Shown here one piece after another: positions 8,262-17,516 of a stretch of 64,000 nt of DNA (position 1 is its first letter; every line of letters starts with the position of its first letter). The position numbers and the translations under genes were made by a program. Origin of the DNA: Paraburkholderia kururiensis JCM 10599 = LMG 19447. Its GTDB lineage: Bacteria; Pseudomonadota; Gammaproteobacteria; Burkholderiales; Burkholderiaceae. The notes below the pieces were generated by a model. The model was not told the DNA's origin, did not search any database, and saw only the letters and a program-made list of their open reading frames with translations. The stretch is from positions 119,453 through 183,452 of the forward strand of contig NZ_RJZE01000017.1 of the NCBI RefSeq assembly GCF_003986935.1, given 5' to 3'.

Positions 8262-9272
8262 TCAGCATTCGACAAGCGCCTTCACCACCGTCTGCTGCGG
8301 ATCGAGCAGCTTCGGGAATTCCTCGGGCACGTCGGCAAGCCGCATGCGGTGCGTGTTGAGCGCCTTGTCCGGAATCTTGCCCTCGCGCATCGCCGCGAGC
8401 ACGGTTTCGAAGTCCTGCGCCGTCGCGTTGCGGCTGCCCAGCAGCGTCGCCTCGCGCTTGTGGAACTCGGGATCGGAGAACGTGATCTGGCCCGGCACGA
8501 TGGAAATGAGCACGTACTTGCCGCCGTGCGCGATGAACTCGAAGCCGCGGTTCATCGCGTTCACGTTGCCGGTGGCGTCGAACACCACGTCGAAGAACTC
8601 GCCGTTCGTGCGCTTCGAGAGTGCCTCCACGTCGCCCGCGCCGGTCTGCACGGTGGCCTGGATGTCGAGGTGGCTCGCGCAGAACGCGAGACGGTCGGCG
8701 CGCGTATCGAGGCAGGTCACCTCGCCGCCGCGCAGCCCCGCAAAGATCATCGCGGCCATGCCGATAGGCCCCGCGCCCACCACGAGCACGCGCTCTTTCG
8801 GCTGCACGTCGGCACGGCACACGGCGTGCGCACCGATGGCGAGAAATTCCAGCATCGCGGCCTGGTCGAGCGTCACGCCGTCGGCCTTGTGCACGAACTG
8901 CGCGGGCACGCTCAGGTATTCGGCCAGCGCGCCGTCGCGATGCACGCCCAGCACCTTGATGTTCACGCAGCAATTCGTCTTGCCCTGCCGGCACGCCACG
9001 CATTGCCCGCAGGAGAGATACGGCATCACGTACACGGCGTCACCCGCGGCGAGCTTCGTCTGCGGCTCGGCTTCTACCACGATGCCCGACAGCTCGTGTC
9101 CCATCACGCGCGGATACGAAAGGTACGGCTGGTTGCCCGTGAAGATGTGCAGGTCGGTGCCGCAGATGCCGACGCGCGATACGCGCAGCAACACCTCGCC
9201 CGCGCCGCGCAGCGGCGTGTCGCGTTGCTCGGAACGCAGCACGCCCGGGGATTCGCAAATGACGCTCAGCAT
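8262..9272 (-). CDS. zinc-dependent dehydrogenase, L-galactonate 5-dehydrogenase-like (LgoD/RspB group)
   Basis: 336-aa medium-chain alcohol dehydrogenase. The start at 9272 has GGAGAAG 7 bases upstream; a longer in-frame start at 9359 adds an unconserved tail. Catalytic zinc motif CGTDLH and GHE at about 35-60, structural zinc lobe CGQCVACRQGKTNCC near 85-100, Rossmann motif GAGPIGMAA near 165. From recall, the segments GNQPYLSYPRVMGHE, VLGVHRDGALAEYLSVP and FSDPEFHKREATLLGSRNAT closely follow E. coli LgoD (YjjN), which oxidises L-galactonate to D-tagaturonate. With the next gene this predicts L-galactonate (or a related aldonate) to D-altronate. The exact substrate is inferred. Confidence 0.82.
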   Translation of the reverse strand: MLSVICESPGVLRSEQRDTPLRGAGEVLLRVSRVGICGTDLHIFTGNQPYLSYPRVMGHELSGIVVEAEPQTKLAAGDAVYVMPYLSCGQCVACRQGKTNCCVNIKVLGVHRDGALAEYLSVPAQFVHKADGVTLDQAAMLEFLAIGAHAVCRADVQPKERVLVVGAGPIGMAAMIFAGLRGGEVTCLDTRADRLAFCASHLDIQATVQTGAGDVEALSKRTNGEFFDVVFDATGNVNAMNRGFEFIAHGGKYVLISIVPGQITFSDPEFHKREATLLGSRNATAQDFETVLAAMREGKIPDKALNTHRMRLADVPEEFPKLLDPQQTVVKALVEC

Positions 9273-9380
9273 GTGACTTCTTCTCCAGTGGACCGGCCGC
9301 GCCTGGCAACGCGCAACGCTTCCCGCGCCATACAGCGGGGCGCGGCCGGTCGGGTTCAATACGACTGCTTCAAAGCGGAA

Positions 9381-10328
9381 TCAATAGAGGACGTTCTTCG
9401 CCTCAGGCGTGTCGATGTTCTGCTTGTCGACCATCACGACGCCGGTGTCCACCACCTTTTCGACCGGCTTGTGGTCGATCACGTTGACGAGCGTCTGGAT
9501 GCCCTTGTAGCCCATCTGATACGAGCTCTGCACGGCGATGCCCTGGATGGTGCCGTCGCGCACGAAGCCTTGCAGGTCCTGGTTGCCGTCGAAGCCGATC
9601 GCCACCACCTTGCCGGCCTTGCCCGACTGCGCGAGCGCGCGGCCCATGCCGATCGCCGTGGGCTCGTTGGCGCCGAAGATGCCCTTGAGGTCAGGGTTCG
9701 CGGAGAGCACGTCGGTGGTCTGGTTCAGCGCCGTGGCCATCTGCGACTGCGAGTAGAACGGCCCCACGATCTGCAGCTTCGAATGCGCCGCGAGGTACTT
9801 GCGGAAGCCGCCCACGCGGCCGATTTCCGAGCCCGCGCCCGGCACGTACGACATGATCGCGACCTTACCCGTCTGTCCGAGCTTCGCGATCATCGCCTTC
9901 GCGCAGAGTTCGCCGGCCTTGTTGTTGTCCGTCGAAAGGAACGACTGGTAGTACTGCTTGCCCGCGTCGGAGATCATCGAGTCGATCAGCACGACCGGAA
10001 TGTGCGCTTCCCAGGCCTTCTTGATGGCGGGCACGAGCGCGTCCGGGTCGGACGGCGCGAGCACGATGCCGGCCACGTGGCGGTTCACGGCGTTCTCCAC
10101 CATGTTCACTTCGGCAGCGATGTCGGATTCCGCGGCCGGACCCTGGAAGGTCATGGTGTAGCCCTTGGCATTCGCCATGGCGGCGGTGGCGCCCTTCTGC
10201 ACGTTCTGCCAGTAGTTCGAATTGGCGGTCTTCACAATCACGGCGATCTCGCCGCCTGCAGCCTGTGCGTAAGTGGTGAACGCGGCGCACAGCGTGGCGG
10301 CCGCGGCCAGGATGGAAAGCTTTTTCAT
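9381..10328 (-). CDS. ABC sugar transporter substrate-binding protein (RbsB-like)
   Basis: 315 aa with a Sec signal peptide (MKKLSILAAAATLCAAFTTY, cleavage near AQA-AG). The mature protein is a type I periplasmic binding fold of the ribose/galactose class: VKTANSNYWQNVQKGA at the N-terminus, NAVNRHVAGIVLAPSD, then PVVLIDSMISD and GIFGANEPTAIGMGRAL. It would deliver a carbohydrate or sugar acid to the permease and ATPase encoded just upstream. Order on the transcript is ATPase, permease, binding protein, two dehydrogenases. Confidence 0.92.
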   Translation of the reverse strand: MKKLSILAAAATLCAAFTTYAQAAGGEIAVIVKTANSNYWQNVQKGATAAMANAKGYTMTFQGPAAESDIAAEVNMVENAVNRHVAGIVLAPSDPDALVPAIKKAWEAHIPVVLIDSMISDAGKQYYQSFLSTDNNKAGELCAKAMIAKLGQTGKVAIMSYVPGAGSEIGRVGGFRKYLAAHSKLQIVGPFYSQSQMATALNQTTDVLSANPDLKGIFGANEPTAIGMGRALAQSGKAGKVVAIGFDGNQDLQGFVRDGTIQGIAVQSSYQMGYKGIQTLVNVIDHKPVEKVVDTGVVMVDKQNIDTPEAKNVLY

Positions 10329-10385
10329 GTCTCGCTCCTATGCCCGTGGTTAGGGACGTGTTGTTGGAATTGCGCCTGTGATGGC

Positions 10386-11417
10386 TTACCGCTTCCTGCT
10401 TCTCAACTGATCGATCCACACGGTGCCCAGAATCACGACGCCGATGATGATCTGCTGGATGAAACTCGATACCCCGTTCATGTTCAGGCCGTTGCGCAGC
10501 ACGCCGATCACGAACGCGCCAATGGCCGTGCCCGAGATCGTGCCCACGCCGCCCATCAGCGATGTGCCACCGATCACGGCGCTCGCAATCGCATCGAGTT
10601 CGTACATCACCCCTTCGTTGGGCTGGCCGGTGACGAGCCGCGACATCAGCACGCAGCCCGTGACGCCCGCCAGCAGGCCCGAGAGCACGTAGGTGAAAAG
10701 CTGCACGCCGCGCACGTTGACGCCCGAGAGCCGCGCGGCCTCGGCGTTCGACCCGGCCGCGTAGATGTGGCGGCCCAGCGCCGTGCGCGACAGCAAGATC
10801 GACGCCGCGATGAACAGCACAACCATGATCACCACGGGATACGGAATGCCGGGGAACGTGGTGTCCGGAAAACCATCGGCGCCGATGTGCGAAATCTTGA
10901 AGAGCGCGCCGTTGCCGAGTGCGCCGAACGCGTCGCCCAGTTCCGAGACAGGCCGCGCGCCCGTGATCTGCAAGGCGACGCCGCGTGCCACGAGCATCAT
11001 GCCGAGCGTCGCGATGAAGGGCGGCAGGCCCATGCGCGTCACGCACAGTCCGTTGACGAAGCCGCACAGCCCGCCCACCAGCACGCCGCCCAGCATCGCG
11101 ACCGGCACGGGCGCGCCCGCCTTCACGAGCAACGCGGCGACCACGCCCGCGAGCGCCAGCACCGACCCGACGGAAAGGTCGATGCCGCCCGTGATGATCA
11201 CGCAGGTTGCAGCCACGCCCAGGTAGGCGATGGAGGTCACCTGCAGCGAGACCGTCATCAGGTTGCCCACCGAGAAGAACGCCGCACTCGTGAGCGAGAA
11301 CGCGATCACGAGCACGACGAGGCTGCCCAATGCGGCGAACTTCTGAATCAGGTCACGGCGCCGCTGCCGTGCGGCCTTGTCGACCGCTTCGCTTCGATCC
11401 GATGTCATTTCAAGCAT
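10386..11417 (-). CDS. ABC sugar transporter permease (RbsC-like)
   Basis: 343 aa inner-membrane permease with roughly ten hydrophobic segments. It shows the BPD_transp_2 signature GGIDLSVGSVLALAG near residue 80 and the cytoplasmic loop AARLSGVNVRGVQLFTYV near 215-235, both diagnostic of the ribose/xylose permease group. The start overlaps the end of the ATPase gene by 8 bases; ATG 11408 three codons in is an alternative. Partner of the neighbouring ATPase and binding protein. Confidence 0.92.
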   Translation of the reverse strand: MLEMTSDRSEAVDKAARQRRRDLIQKFAALGSLVVLVIAFSLTSAAFFSVGNLMTVSLQVTSIAYLGVAATCVIITGGIDLSVGSVLALAGVVAALLVKAGAPVPVAMLGGVLVGGLCGFVNGLCVTRMGLPPFIATLGMMLVARGVALQITGARPVSELGDAFGALGNGALFKISHIGADGFPDTTFPGIPYPVVIMVVLFIAASILLSRTALGRHIYAAGSNAEAARLSGVNVRGVQLFTYVLSGLLAGVTGCVLMSRLVTGQPNEGVMYELDAIASAVIGGTSLMGGVGTISGTAIGAFVIGVLRNGLNMNGVSSFIQQIIIGVVILGTVWIDQLRSRKR

Positions 11418-12960
11418 GAGTGCGCCCCGACGCGTAGTGCATGATTTCTTCCTGAGAAGTCTGTTTCGTTTCGAGAACCGCGGTGATGCGGCCTTCGTGG
11501 AACACGGCGATGCGGTCGGTCATGCCCATCAGTTCGGGCAACTCCGAGCTGATCAGCACGACGCCCACGCCGTCGGCGGCAAGCCGGTCCATGAGCCCGT
11601 AGATGGCGTACTTGGCACCCACGTCGATGCCGCGCGTGGGTTCGTCGAAGAACAGGATCTTCGAGCCGCGGTACAGCCACTTGCTCACCACGACCTTCTG
11701 CTGGTTGCCGCCCGAGAGATTGCGCGCGGTCTGCCCGACGCCCGGCGTGCGAATGCCGAGTTCGCGCACGTAGCGTTCCGCCACGGCCGTTTCCTCGTCG
11801 AAGCGCAGAAAGCCGGCGCGCGACGAAATGGCCCGCACGTTGGCGAGCGTCACGTTCGCCGATACGGGCATGGCGAGCGCGAGGCCGTCCTTCTTGCGGT
11901 CTTCGGAGAGGTAGGCAATGCCGTGTTTGATGGCTTCGCGCGGCGAGCGGATGGTGACCGCTTTGCCGGCGAGCAGCACTGCGCCGCCATCCGTGTGGTC
12001 GGCGCCGAAGATGGCGCGCGCCACCTCGGTGCGGCCCGCGCCCATCAGCCCGGCGAAGCCCAGAATCTCGCCGCGGCGCAACTCGAAGGACACGGGGCCG
12101 AACACGCCCTCGCGCCGCAGGTCTTTCACGGCAAGCAGGATTTCGGCGGTGGGCACCGACTGGCGCGGCGGATACGCGTCGTGCAGCGGGCGTCCCACCA
12201 TGCGTGCGACGATTTCATCGACGGTGGTGGCGGCGAAGTCCTGGGTGGAAATGTGGCGTCCGTCGCGCAGCACGGTGACGCGATCCACGATCTCGGCCAT
12301 TTCGTCGAGCCGGTGCGAGATGTAGAGAATCGCCACGCCCGCGGCGCGCAGTTCCTTGATGATGCGAAAGAGTTGCACCGTCTCCTGCTCGGTGAGCGAA
12401 GACGTGGGCTCGTCCATGATGAGCACCTGCGCGTCGAGCGACAGCGCCTTCGCAATCTCCACCATCTGCTGCTGCGCGATGGAAAGTGCGCCCACGAGCG
12501 TGGTGGGCGACACGTCGAGTCCGATGCGTACAAGGCAGCGCCGCGCGTTCTCGTGCAGCCGGCGGTAATCGACGAACGGGCCGCGCTTGGGCTCACGCGC
12601 AAGGTAGAGGTTCTCCGCGACCGAGAGGTGCGGAACGAGGTTCAGCTCCTGGTGAATGATGGCGATGCCCGCGGCCTGCGCCTGCGTGGTGGACTGGAAC
12701 TGCACCGGCTGATCCTTGTAGTGGATCGCGCCTTCGTCCGCGCGGTACTGTCCGCTGATGATCTTCATCAGCGTCGATTTGCCTGCGCCGTTTTCGCCGC
12801 AGATGGCATGCACCTCGCCGTAACGCAGATCGAGGTCGATGCCGTCGAGCGCGACCACGCCCGGAAAGCGCTTGCCGACGCCTTCCAGCCGCAGAATCTC
12901 GCGCAGCGTCGACTGCTCCGGCGCGGCCGTGCCGGCCGGCTGGACGCTGGGACTTGCCAT
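11410..12960 (-). CDS. ABC sugar transporter ATPase, two nucleotide-binding domains (RbsA-like)
   Basis: 516 aa with tandem ATPase domains as in RbsA/XylG. Domain 1 has Walker A GENGAGKST and Walker B LIMDEPTSSL; domain 2 has the degenerate P-loop region GLMGAGRTE, signature LSGGNQQKV and Walker B ILFFDEPTRGID. The start at 12960 was chosen because GGAG lies 6 bases ahead of it, and the next upstream ATG (12972) would overlap that site. It is the first gene of the import-and-oxidation operon and is divergent from the GntR-type regulator at 13288. Confidence 0.93.
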   Translation of the reverse strand: MASPSVQPAGTAAPEQSTLREILRLEGVGKRFPGVVALDGIDLDLRYGEVHAICGENGAGKSTLMKIISGQYRADEGAIHYKDQPVQFQSTTQAQAAGIAIIHQELNLVPHLSVAENLYLAREPKRGPFVDYRRLHENARRCLVRIGLDVSPTTLVGALSIAQQQMVEIAKALSLDAQVLIMDEPTSSLTEQETVQLFRIIKELRAAGVAILYISHRLDEMAEIVDRVTVLRDGRHISTQDFAATTVDEIVARMVGRPLHDAYPPRQSVPTAEILLAVKDLRREGVFGPVSFELRRGEILGFAGLMGAGRTEVARAIFGADHTDGGAVLLAGKAVTIRSPREAIKHGIAYLSEDRKKDGLALAMPVSANVTLANVRAISSRAGFLRFDEETAVAERYVRELGIRTPGVGQTARNLSGGNQQKVVVSKWLYRGSKILFFDEPTRGIDVGAKYAIYGLMDRLAADGVGVVLISSELPELMGMTDRIAVFHEGRITAVLETKQTSQEEIMHYASGRTHA

Positions 12961-13287
12961 TCCCGTCTCCATGGTTGTTCTGTGTGACGAAAACCCGGGC
13001 TGCGGACCTGCCCGCTCCTGCAATTTCGTGCAGTCTCGCGCCATCTCTACGTCAGCCCGGGTTGGCACCGGTCAGGCCGGTTGCGATCAATTCAACTGAA
13101 TTTCGTGTCGCCGCCGTCCGTTTGGTCAAGCCAATATCGTTTTTTTATAAGTGCCCTGACCATTGGTGAAAACCCCGAGGAACGCGCAAACCCGCGCCGA
13201 ATGGGGCAGGAGGCGCGTATGCTAGACTCCGTCCCCGCTTGCGACGCTGGTCGTTCGCGCGTGAAACCGCTCAGAAACGAGCCTCCG
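12961..13287. promoter_or_regulatory. divergent control region with candidate GntR operator
   Basis: This 327-bp gap separates the ABC operon from its regulator. It contains TTGG-TCAAG-CCAA at 13122-13134, close to the TTGGT-AT-ACCAA type of site used by FadR-family hexuronate regulators, and a second group TGACCATTGGT at 13157-13167. TGGTCA (13123-13128) and TGACCA (13157-13162) also form an inverted pair. The operator assignment is by resemblance and position only. Confidence 0.45.
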
Positions 13288-14001
13288 ATGAAACAGACAG
13301 AACCCAAGCGGCTTTACCAATCCGTGGCTGCGCAGATCCTCGCATTGATCCGCCAGGGCGAATTTCCGCCGGGCGAACGTCTGCCGCCCGAGCGGGAGCT
13401 GGCGCAGCAGCTGGGCGTATCGCGTCCGTCGCTGCGCGAGGCGCTGATCGCGCTGGAAATAGGCGGTCAGGTCGAGATTCGCATGGGCTCGGGCGTGTAC
13501 GTTCGCGACGTGGCGGGCGGCGGCAGCGCAGGCGGCGAACATGCCATCGCCGCGCTGGGCGAAAGCCCGTCGGAGCTGATGCAGGCGCGCATCGCGATCG
13601 AGGGCACCGTGATCGTGCTGGCCACCGGCAAGTTCACGGCGGCGACCCTGGACCGCCTGCGCCGCGTGGTGGAACGCATGCGAAAACTGGCGGCGGCCGG
13701 CAAGTCGCCGGTGGATGCCGACCGGCAATTCCACATGCTCATTGCGGAGACCACCGGCAATTCGGTGCTCGCGCGCTTCGTGGGCGAACTGTTCGACAGC
13801 CGGCACGACCCCATTGCCGCGGCCATGCGCGGGCACGCCGAGAGCGCGCAGACGTGGTCGGTGGCCGTGCGCGAGCACGAAGACATTCTGAAGGCCTTGC
13901 AGGCGGGCGACCCCATCGCGGCGCAGACCGCGATGCGCGCTCACCTGAAGGCGTCGGAAGAACGGTGGATGGCGGGCGCGTTGAAGCAGGACGTGCAGTG
14001 A
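13288..14001 (+). CDS. FadR-subfamily GntR transcriptional regulator
   Basis: 237 aa. The N-terminal winged helix-turn-helix (residues about 8-75) carries LPPERELAQQLGVSRPSLREAL, the GntR DNA-reading motif. The C-terminal FCD effector domain (about 95-225) has DRQFHMLIAETTGNSVL and a late AMRAHLKASE helix with the usual His/Asp metal positions. The ATG at 13288 was taken rather than the frame's earlier starts because homology begins just after it. Divergent from the ABC/dehydrogenase operon, so it probably represses that operon and responds to a sugar-acid intermediate. Confidence 0.9.
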   Translation: MKQTEPKRLYQSVAAQILALIRQGEFPPGERLPPERELAQQLGVSRPSLREALIALEIGGQVEIRMGSGVYVRDVAGGGSAGGEHAIAALGESPSELMQARIAIEGTVIVLATGKFTAATLDRLRRVVERMRKLAAAGKSPVDADRQFHMLIAETTGNSVLARFVGELFDSRHDPIAAAMRGHAESAQTWSVAVREHEDILKALQAGDPIAAQTAMRAHLKASEERWMAGALKQDVQ

Positions 14002-14073
14002 CGCGCGGGCGGGTTGCCCCGCCGCGCGCGTCGTTCTGCGGTTCTACGTGAAGTGACGCGAGGGCGTCCCTTC

Positions 14074-16944
14074 TCAGTGCAGCGGCCCGGAACCCCTCTG
14101 CTGCGAGTTGCCCTCGGCCGAAGGCGGTCGCGCTTCACTGCCTGCGGGTCCGCCCGCCGCGCCGTCCGCACTGCGCTCATGAAGCGGCGGGATCGAAGGC
14201 TCCTCTTTCGCCACCTTCGTCTCGCCGTCCGCGCGACCCGGGCCCGATGCCGCGGGCTCGAACGTTACCTCGCCCGTTGCCGCGTCGATGGCACATCGCA
14301 CGTGCGCGCCTTCGCGAATGTCGCCGCTCAGCATGCGCTTCGCCAGTTCGTTCTCGATGGTCTGACGCACCAGACGCCGCAGTTCGCGCGCCCCGTACTC
14401 GGGCCGGTAGCCCTGAGTGGCGAGCCGGTCCACCACGCTCTCGTCGAAGTCGATCTCCACGTTCTGCGAGCGCGCCACGCGCTTCACCTGGTCGAGCTGC
14501 AACGTCGTGATGGCGCGCATTTCCTCCTGCGTGAGCGCATTGAAGATGATGATGTCGTCGATGCGGTTCAGGAACTCGGGCCGGAAGTGCTGGCGCAACT
14601 CGCCCATCACGCCGCTTTCCACGGACGCCGCACCGCCCGACAGAAAGCCCGGGCCGCGTTGGCGCTGACCCGCGATCACGTCGGACGCGAGGTTGCTCGT
14701 CGCGATGATGAGCGCGTTGCTGAAGTCCACCACGCGACCCTTGCCGTCGGTGAGGCGGCCATCGTCGAACACCTGGAGCAGCACGTTGTAGACGTCCGGA
14801 TGCGCCTTCTCGATCTCGTCGAGCAGGATCACCGAGTAAGGCCGCCGCCGCACGCGTTCGGTCAACTGCCCGCCTTCCTCGTAGCCCACGTAGCCCGGCG
14901 GCGCGCCGATCAGCCGCGCCACCGAATGGCGCTCCATGTACTCGCTCATGTCGATGCGCACCACGGCGTTCTCGTCGCCGAATACGACTTCCGCGAGCGC
15001 CTTCGCGAGTTCCGTCTTGCCCACACCCGTGGGCCCGAGGAACAGGAACACCGCCGTGGGGCGCCGCACGTCGTGCAGCCCCGCACGCGAACGGCGCACC
15101 GCGTCGCTCACCGCGGCAATCGCGCGTTGCTGGCCAATGACGCGTTCGTGCAGCCGCTCTTCCATGTGCAGCAGACGCTCGCGCTCCTCGGTGGTGAGGT
15201 TCGTGACCGGAATACCGGTGATCTTCGCGACGATCTCGGCAATGTGCTCGATGCGCACGTCCGACGTGTTCGACTCCATCTGGCGCTTCCACGAGTCCGT
15301 CGCCTCGGCGAGCGCACGTTCGGCCTGGGTGATCTCCTCGCCGAGCGTGTGGGCCTTTTCGTACTGCTTGCGCGAGGCCGCGTAGTCCTGGTCGCGGCGC
15401 AGCTGAGCAAGCTGTGCTTCCTGTTCCAGAATGCGCGCGGGCCGTGAAGTGCCCGACAGATGCACGCGCGCCGCGGCCTGGTCGATGAGGTCGATGGCCT
15501 TGTCGGGCAGGAAGCGGCCGCTGATGTAGCGGTTCGACAGCTCGGCCGCGGACACCAGCGCCGAGTCCTGGATCGTCACCTTGTGATGCGCCTCCAGCTT
15601 GTCGCGCAGGCCGCGCAGAATCGTGATGGTCTGCTCGACGCTCGGCTCCGCGATGAACACGGGCTGGAAGCGCCGCTCGAGCGCGGCGTCCTTCTCGATG
15701 TACTTCTGGTACTCGGAAAGCGTGGTGGCGCCGACCAGGTTCAGTTCGCCGCGCGCCATGGCCGGCTTGAAGACGTTGGCGACGTCGAGCCCGCCTTCGC
15801 CGCCGCCCTGCCCCGCGCCTACGATCGTATGAATCTCGTCGACGAACACCACGAGCGCCTCGCGGTGCTCGGTGATTTCATCGATCACCTGCTTCACGCG
15901 TTCCTCGAATTCGCCGCGATACTTCGAGCCCGCCACGAGCGAGTTCACGTTGAGCTCCACGAGCCGCTTGTCGCGCAGCGACTCGGGCACGTCGCCGCCC
16001 ACGATGCGCTGCGCGAGCCCTTCCACCACGGCGGTCTTGCCGACGCCGGGCTCGCCGATCAGCACCGGGTTGTTCTTGCGGCGCCGCGCGAGCACTTCGA
16101 CCATCGTTTCGATCTCGCTGGAGCGGCCGATCACGGGGTCGAGCCGGCCCTCGCGCGCGAGTGCCGTGAGGTCGCGGCTATAGCGGTCCAGATGCGGCGT
16201 GCTCGGTCCCCTGGGCGGACCCGCGCGGTCGCGCCCGGCCTGCACCGTGCCCGACTGCACCATCTGTTCCAGCAGCTTGCGCGCGTCAATGCCGTAGTTG
16301 CGCATCACGTTGCCCGCGAAGCTGTCGGGCACGTCGGCAAGACCCACGAGCAGATGCTCCGGACCGACAAAGCCCTGGCCCAGCTGGCGCGAGGCGAGGA
16401 AGGCGCGGTCCAGCGCGCTTTTCACGCGCGGCGAGACCGCAATCGCGTCGTTTTCGGGCACGTCGCTGGGCGCGCCCTTCGGCGCGTTCGCATCGATGTA
16501 CGCACGCAGTTGGTTCGGGTCCACGCCGAGCCGCGCCAGAATGCCGGCCGCCACGTCGTTGCCTGCGAGTTCGTACAGCAGATGGTCGGACTCGATCTGC
16601 CGGCGGCCCCACTGCACCGCGCGCTCCGCGGCGCGCTGCAGCAACTCGCGCGCGGTTTCGCTGAAGTAGCGTTCGAGGCCGGGGCCTTCCTCGGGCGGCA
16701 CGCCGGTCGCGACGCCCGCGGGCGTGTCCGGTTGCGGCTGGCCGTAGCCCGCGGGTTGACCGCCGTTGTCGGCCATGGCGCCGAGGAACAGCGATTCGAG
16801 CGGCGAAAGCGTGCGCTGATGGCGCGTGAGTTGCGCGTAGTGGTAGTCGCAGACGTCGAGGAAACGGCGGTAGCCGTTCTGGATGATTGCGACGCGAACG
16901 GCGGCGGGCCGCGCGCCGCAGATTTCACAGGTCTGTCGTGCCAT
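14074..16944 (-). CDS. clpK: ClpK/ClpG-like AAA+ disaggregase with N-terminal zinc finger
   Basis: 956 aa Hsp100 ATPase. Residues 1-40 form a putative C4-type zinc finger (CEIC, then VCDYHY), followed by a linker with SPLESLF, a Clp_N repeat domain (about 90-250), AAA-1 (Walker A GEPGVGKT near 300), a short ClpC-like middle domain, and AAA-2 (GPTGVGKTE near 638, RPEFLNRIDDIIIF). A Gly/Ala/Glu-rich tail of about 50 residues ends the protein. The zinc finger and short middle domain match the ClpK/ClpG group, stand-alone disaggregases linked to heat tolerance, better than ClpA or ClpB. The ClpP-docking IGL/IGF loop is not clearly present (the region reads RGPGFLSGG). The start at 16944 follows GGGAAC; longer starts add unconserved sequence. 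Confidence 0.85.
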   Translation of the reverse strand: MARQTCEICGARPAAVRVAIIQNGYRRFLDVCDYHYAQLTRHQRTLSPLESLFLGAMADNGGQPAGYGQPQPDTPAGVATGVPPEEGPGLERYFSETARELLQRAAERAVQWGRRQIESDHLLYELAGNDVAAGILARLGVDPNQLRAYIDANAPKGAPSDVPENDAIAVSPRVKSALDRAFLASRQLGQGFVGPEHLLVGLADVPDSFAGNVMRNYGIDARKLLEQMVQSGTVQAGRDRAGPPRGPSTPHLDRYSRDLTALAREGRLDPVIGRSSEIETMVEVLARRRKNNPVLIGEPGVGKTAVVEGLAQRIVGGDVPESLRDKRLVELNVNSLVAGSKYRGEFEERVKQVIDEITEHREALVVFVDEIHTIVGAGQGGGEGGLDVANVFKPAMARGELNLVGATTLSEYQKYIEKDAALERRFQPVFIAEPSVEQTITILRGLRDKLEAHHKVTIQDSALVSAAELSNRYISGRFLPDKAIDLIDQAAARVHLSGTSRPARILEQEAQLAQLRRDQDYAASRKQYEKAHTLGEEITQAERALAEATDSWKRQMESNTSDVRIEHIAEIVAKITGIPVTNLTTEERERLLHMEERLHERVIGQQRAIAAVSDAVRRSRAGLHDVRRPTAVFLFLGPTGVGKTELAKALAEVVFGDENAVVRIDMSEYMERHSVARLIGAPPGYVGYEEGGQLTERVRRRPYSVILLDEIEKAHPDVYNVLLQVFDDGRLTDGKGRVVDFSNALIIATSNLASDVIAGQRQRGPGFLSGGAASVESGVMGELRQHFRPEFLNRIDDIIIFNALTQEEMRAITTLQLDQVKRVARSQNVEIDFDESVVDRLATQGYRPEYGARELRRLVRQTIENELAKRMLSGDIREGAHVRCAIDAATGEVTFEPAASGPGRADGETKVAKEEPSIPPLHERSADGAAGGPAGSEARPPSAEGNSQQRGSGPLH

Positions 16945-17516
16945 ATCGGGTTCCCGTTGTGTGACGGCGCGCCGGGCCGGCGCAGCCATTGACCGCAAAA
17001 CACAGGACGCGCAAACCGCGCACCTGTGCGCTTTCTGCAAGGTGCGCGCGGTGGCGGAGAAATCAAGGGCAGAACGCAAAGACGCGCGGCGCTGTGTTTC
17101 TCGGGCGCGGCCTGCGGGCGGGCTGGCGCGATAGCTTGACGATGAGCCGGACCGACACGCAGGCTGACTCTTCCACGATAGTCCGAAATGACCGCGTTCC
17201 CCAGGCCTGGTGACGGGTATCCGTCAGAGAAAGCGAGGGAGCGTCAGGGAAAGCCGCGAAGGGCTACTGAAGGCCACTAAAGGCGACGAAAAGCGCGCGC
17301 CGCACCCAGGTGCGGCGACGTGTCACGTGCTTGTCGAAACGACACACGAGGGGCGGCTCAGAAGCCGCGCCTCGCATATCAGGACACAAAGGAACGCAAG
17401 GGGAACGCAGGGGGAACGCAAGGGCGATTCCTGTTCGTGCCTCGCGAAGTCCTCCTTGTGCGAACCGTTCGGGCCGGCGAGCAGCCCGGCTCGAAGCCCT
17501 GGAGAAAAGAAGCGGC
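16945..17516. other. intergenic region, 572 bp, upstream of clpK
   Basis: Holds the clpK promoter (minus strand) and the 3' flank of the MFS gene. No convincing gene. Visible structure: a palindrome CCAGGCCTGG at about 17201-17210, a short GCGGCT/AGCCGC hairpin near 17352-17368, and three copies of a GGAACGCARGG unit at 17391-17423. No clear heat-shock promoter could be assigned by eye. Confidence 0.45.

Noticed and set aside
8349..11444. A 1031-codon plus-strand frame over the dehydrogenase and ABC genes
   Set aside because: Antisense shadow of four well-supported genes, with Arg/His-rich low-complexity peptide.
17352..17368. Possible terminator hairpin after the MFS gene
   Set aside because: Only 6 bp, no U tract on either strand.
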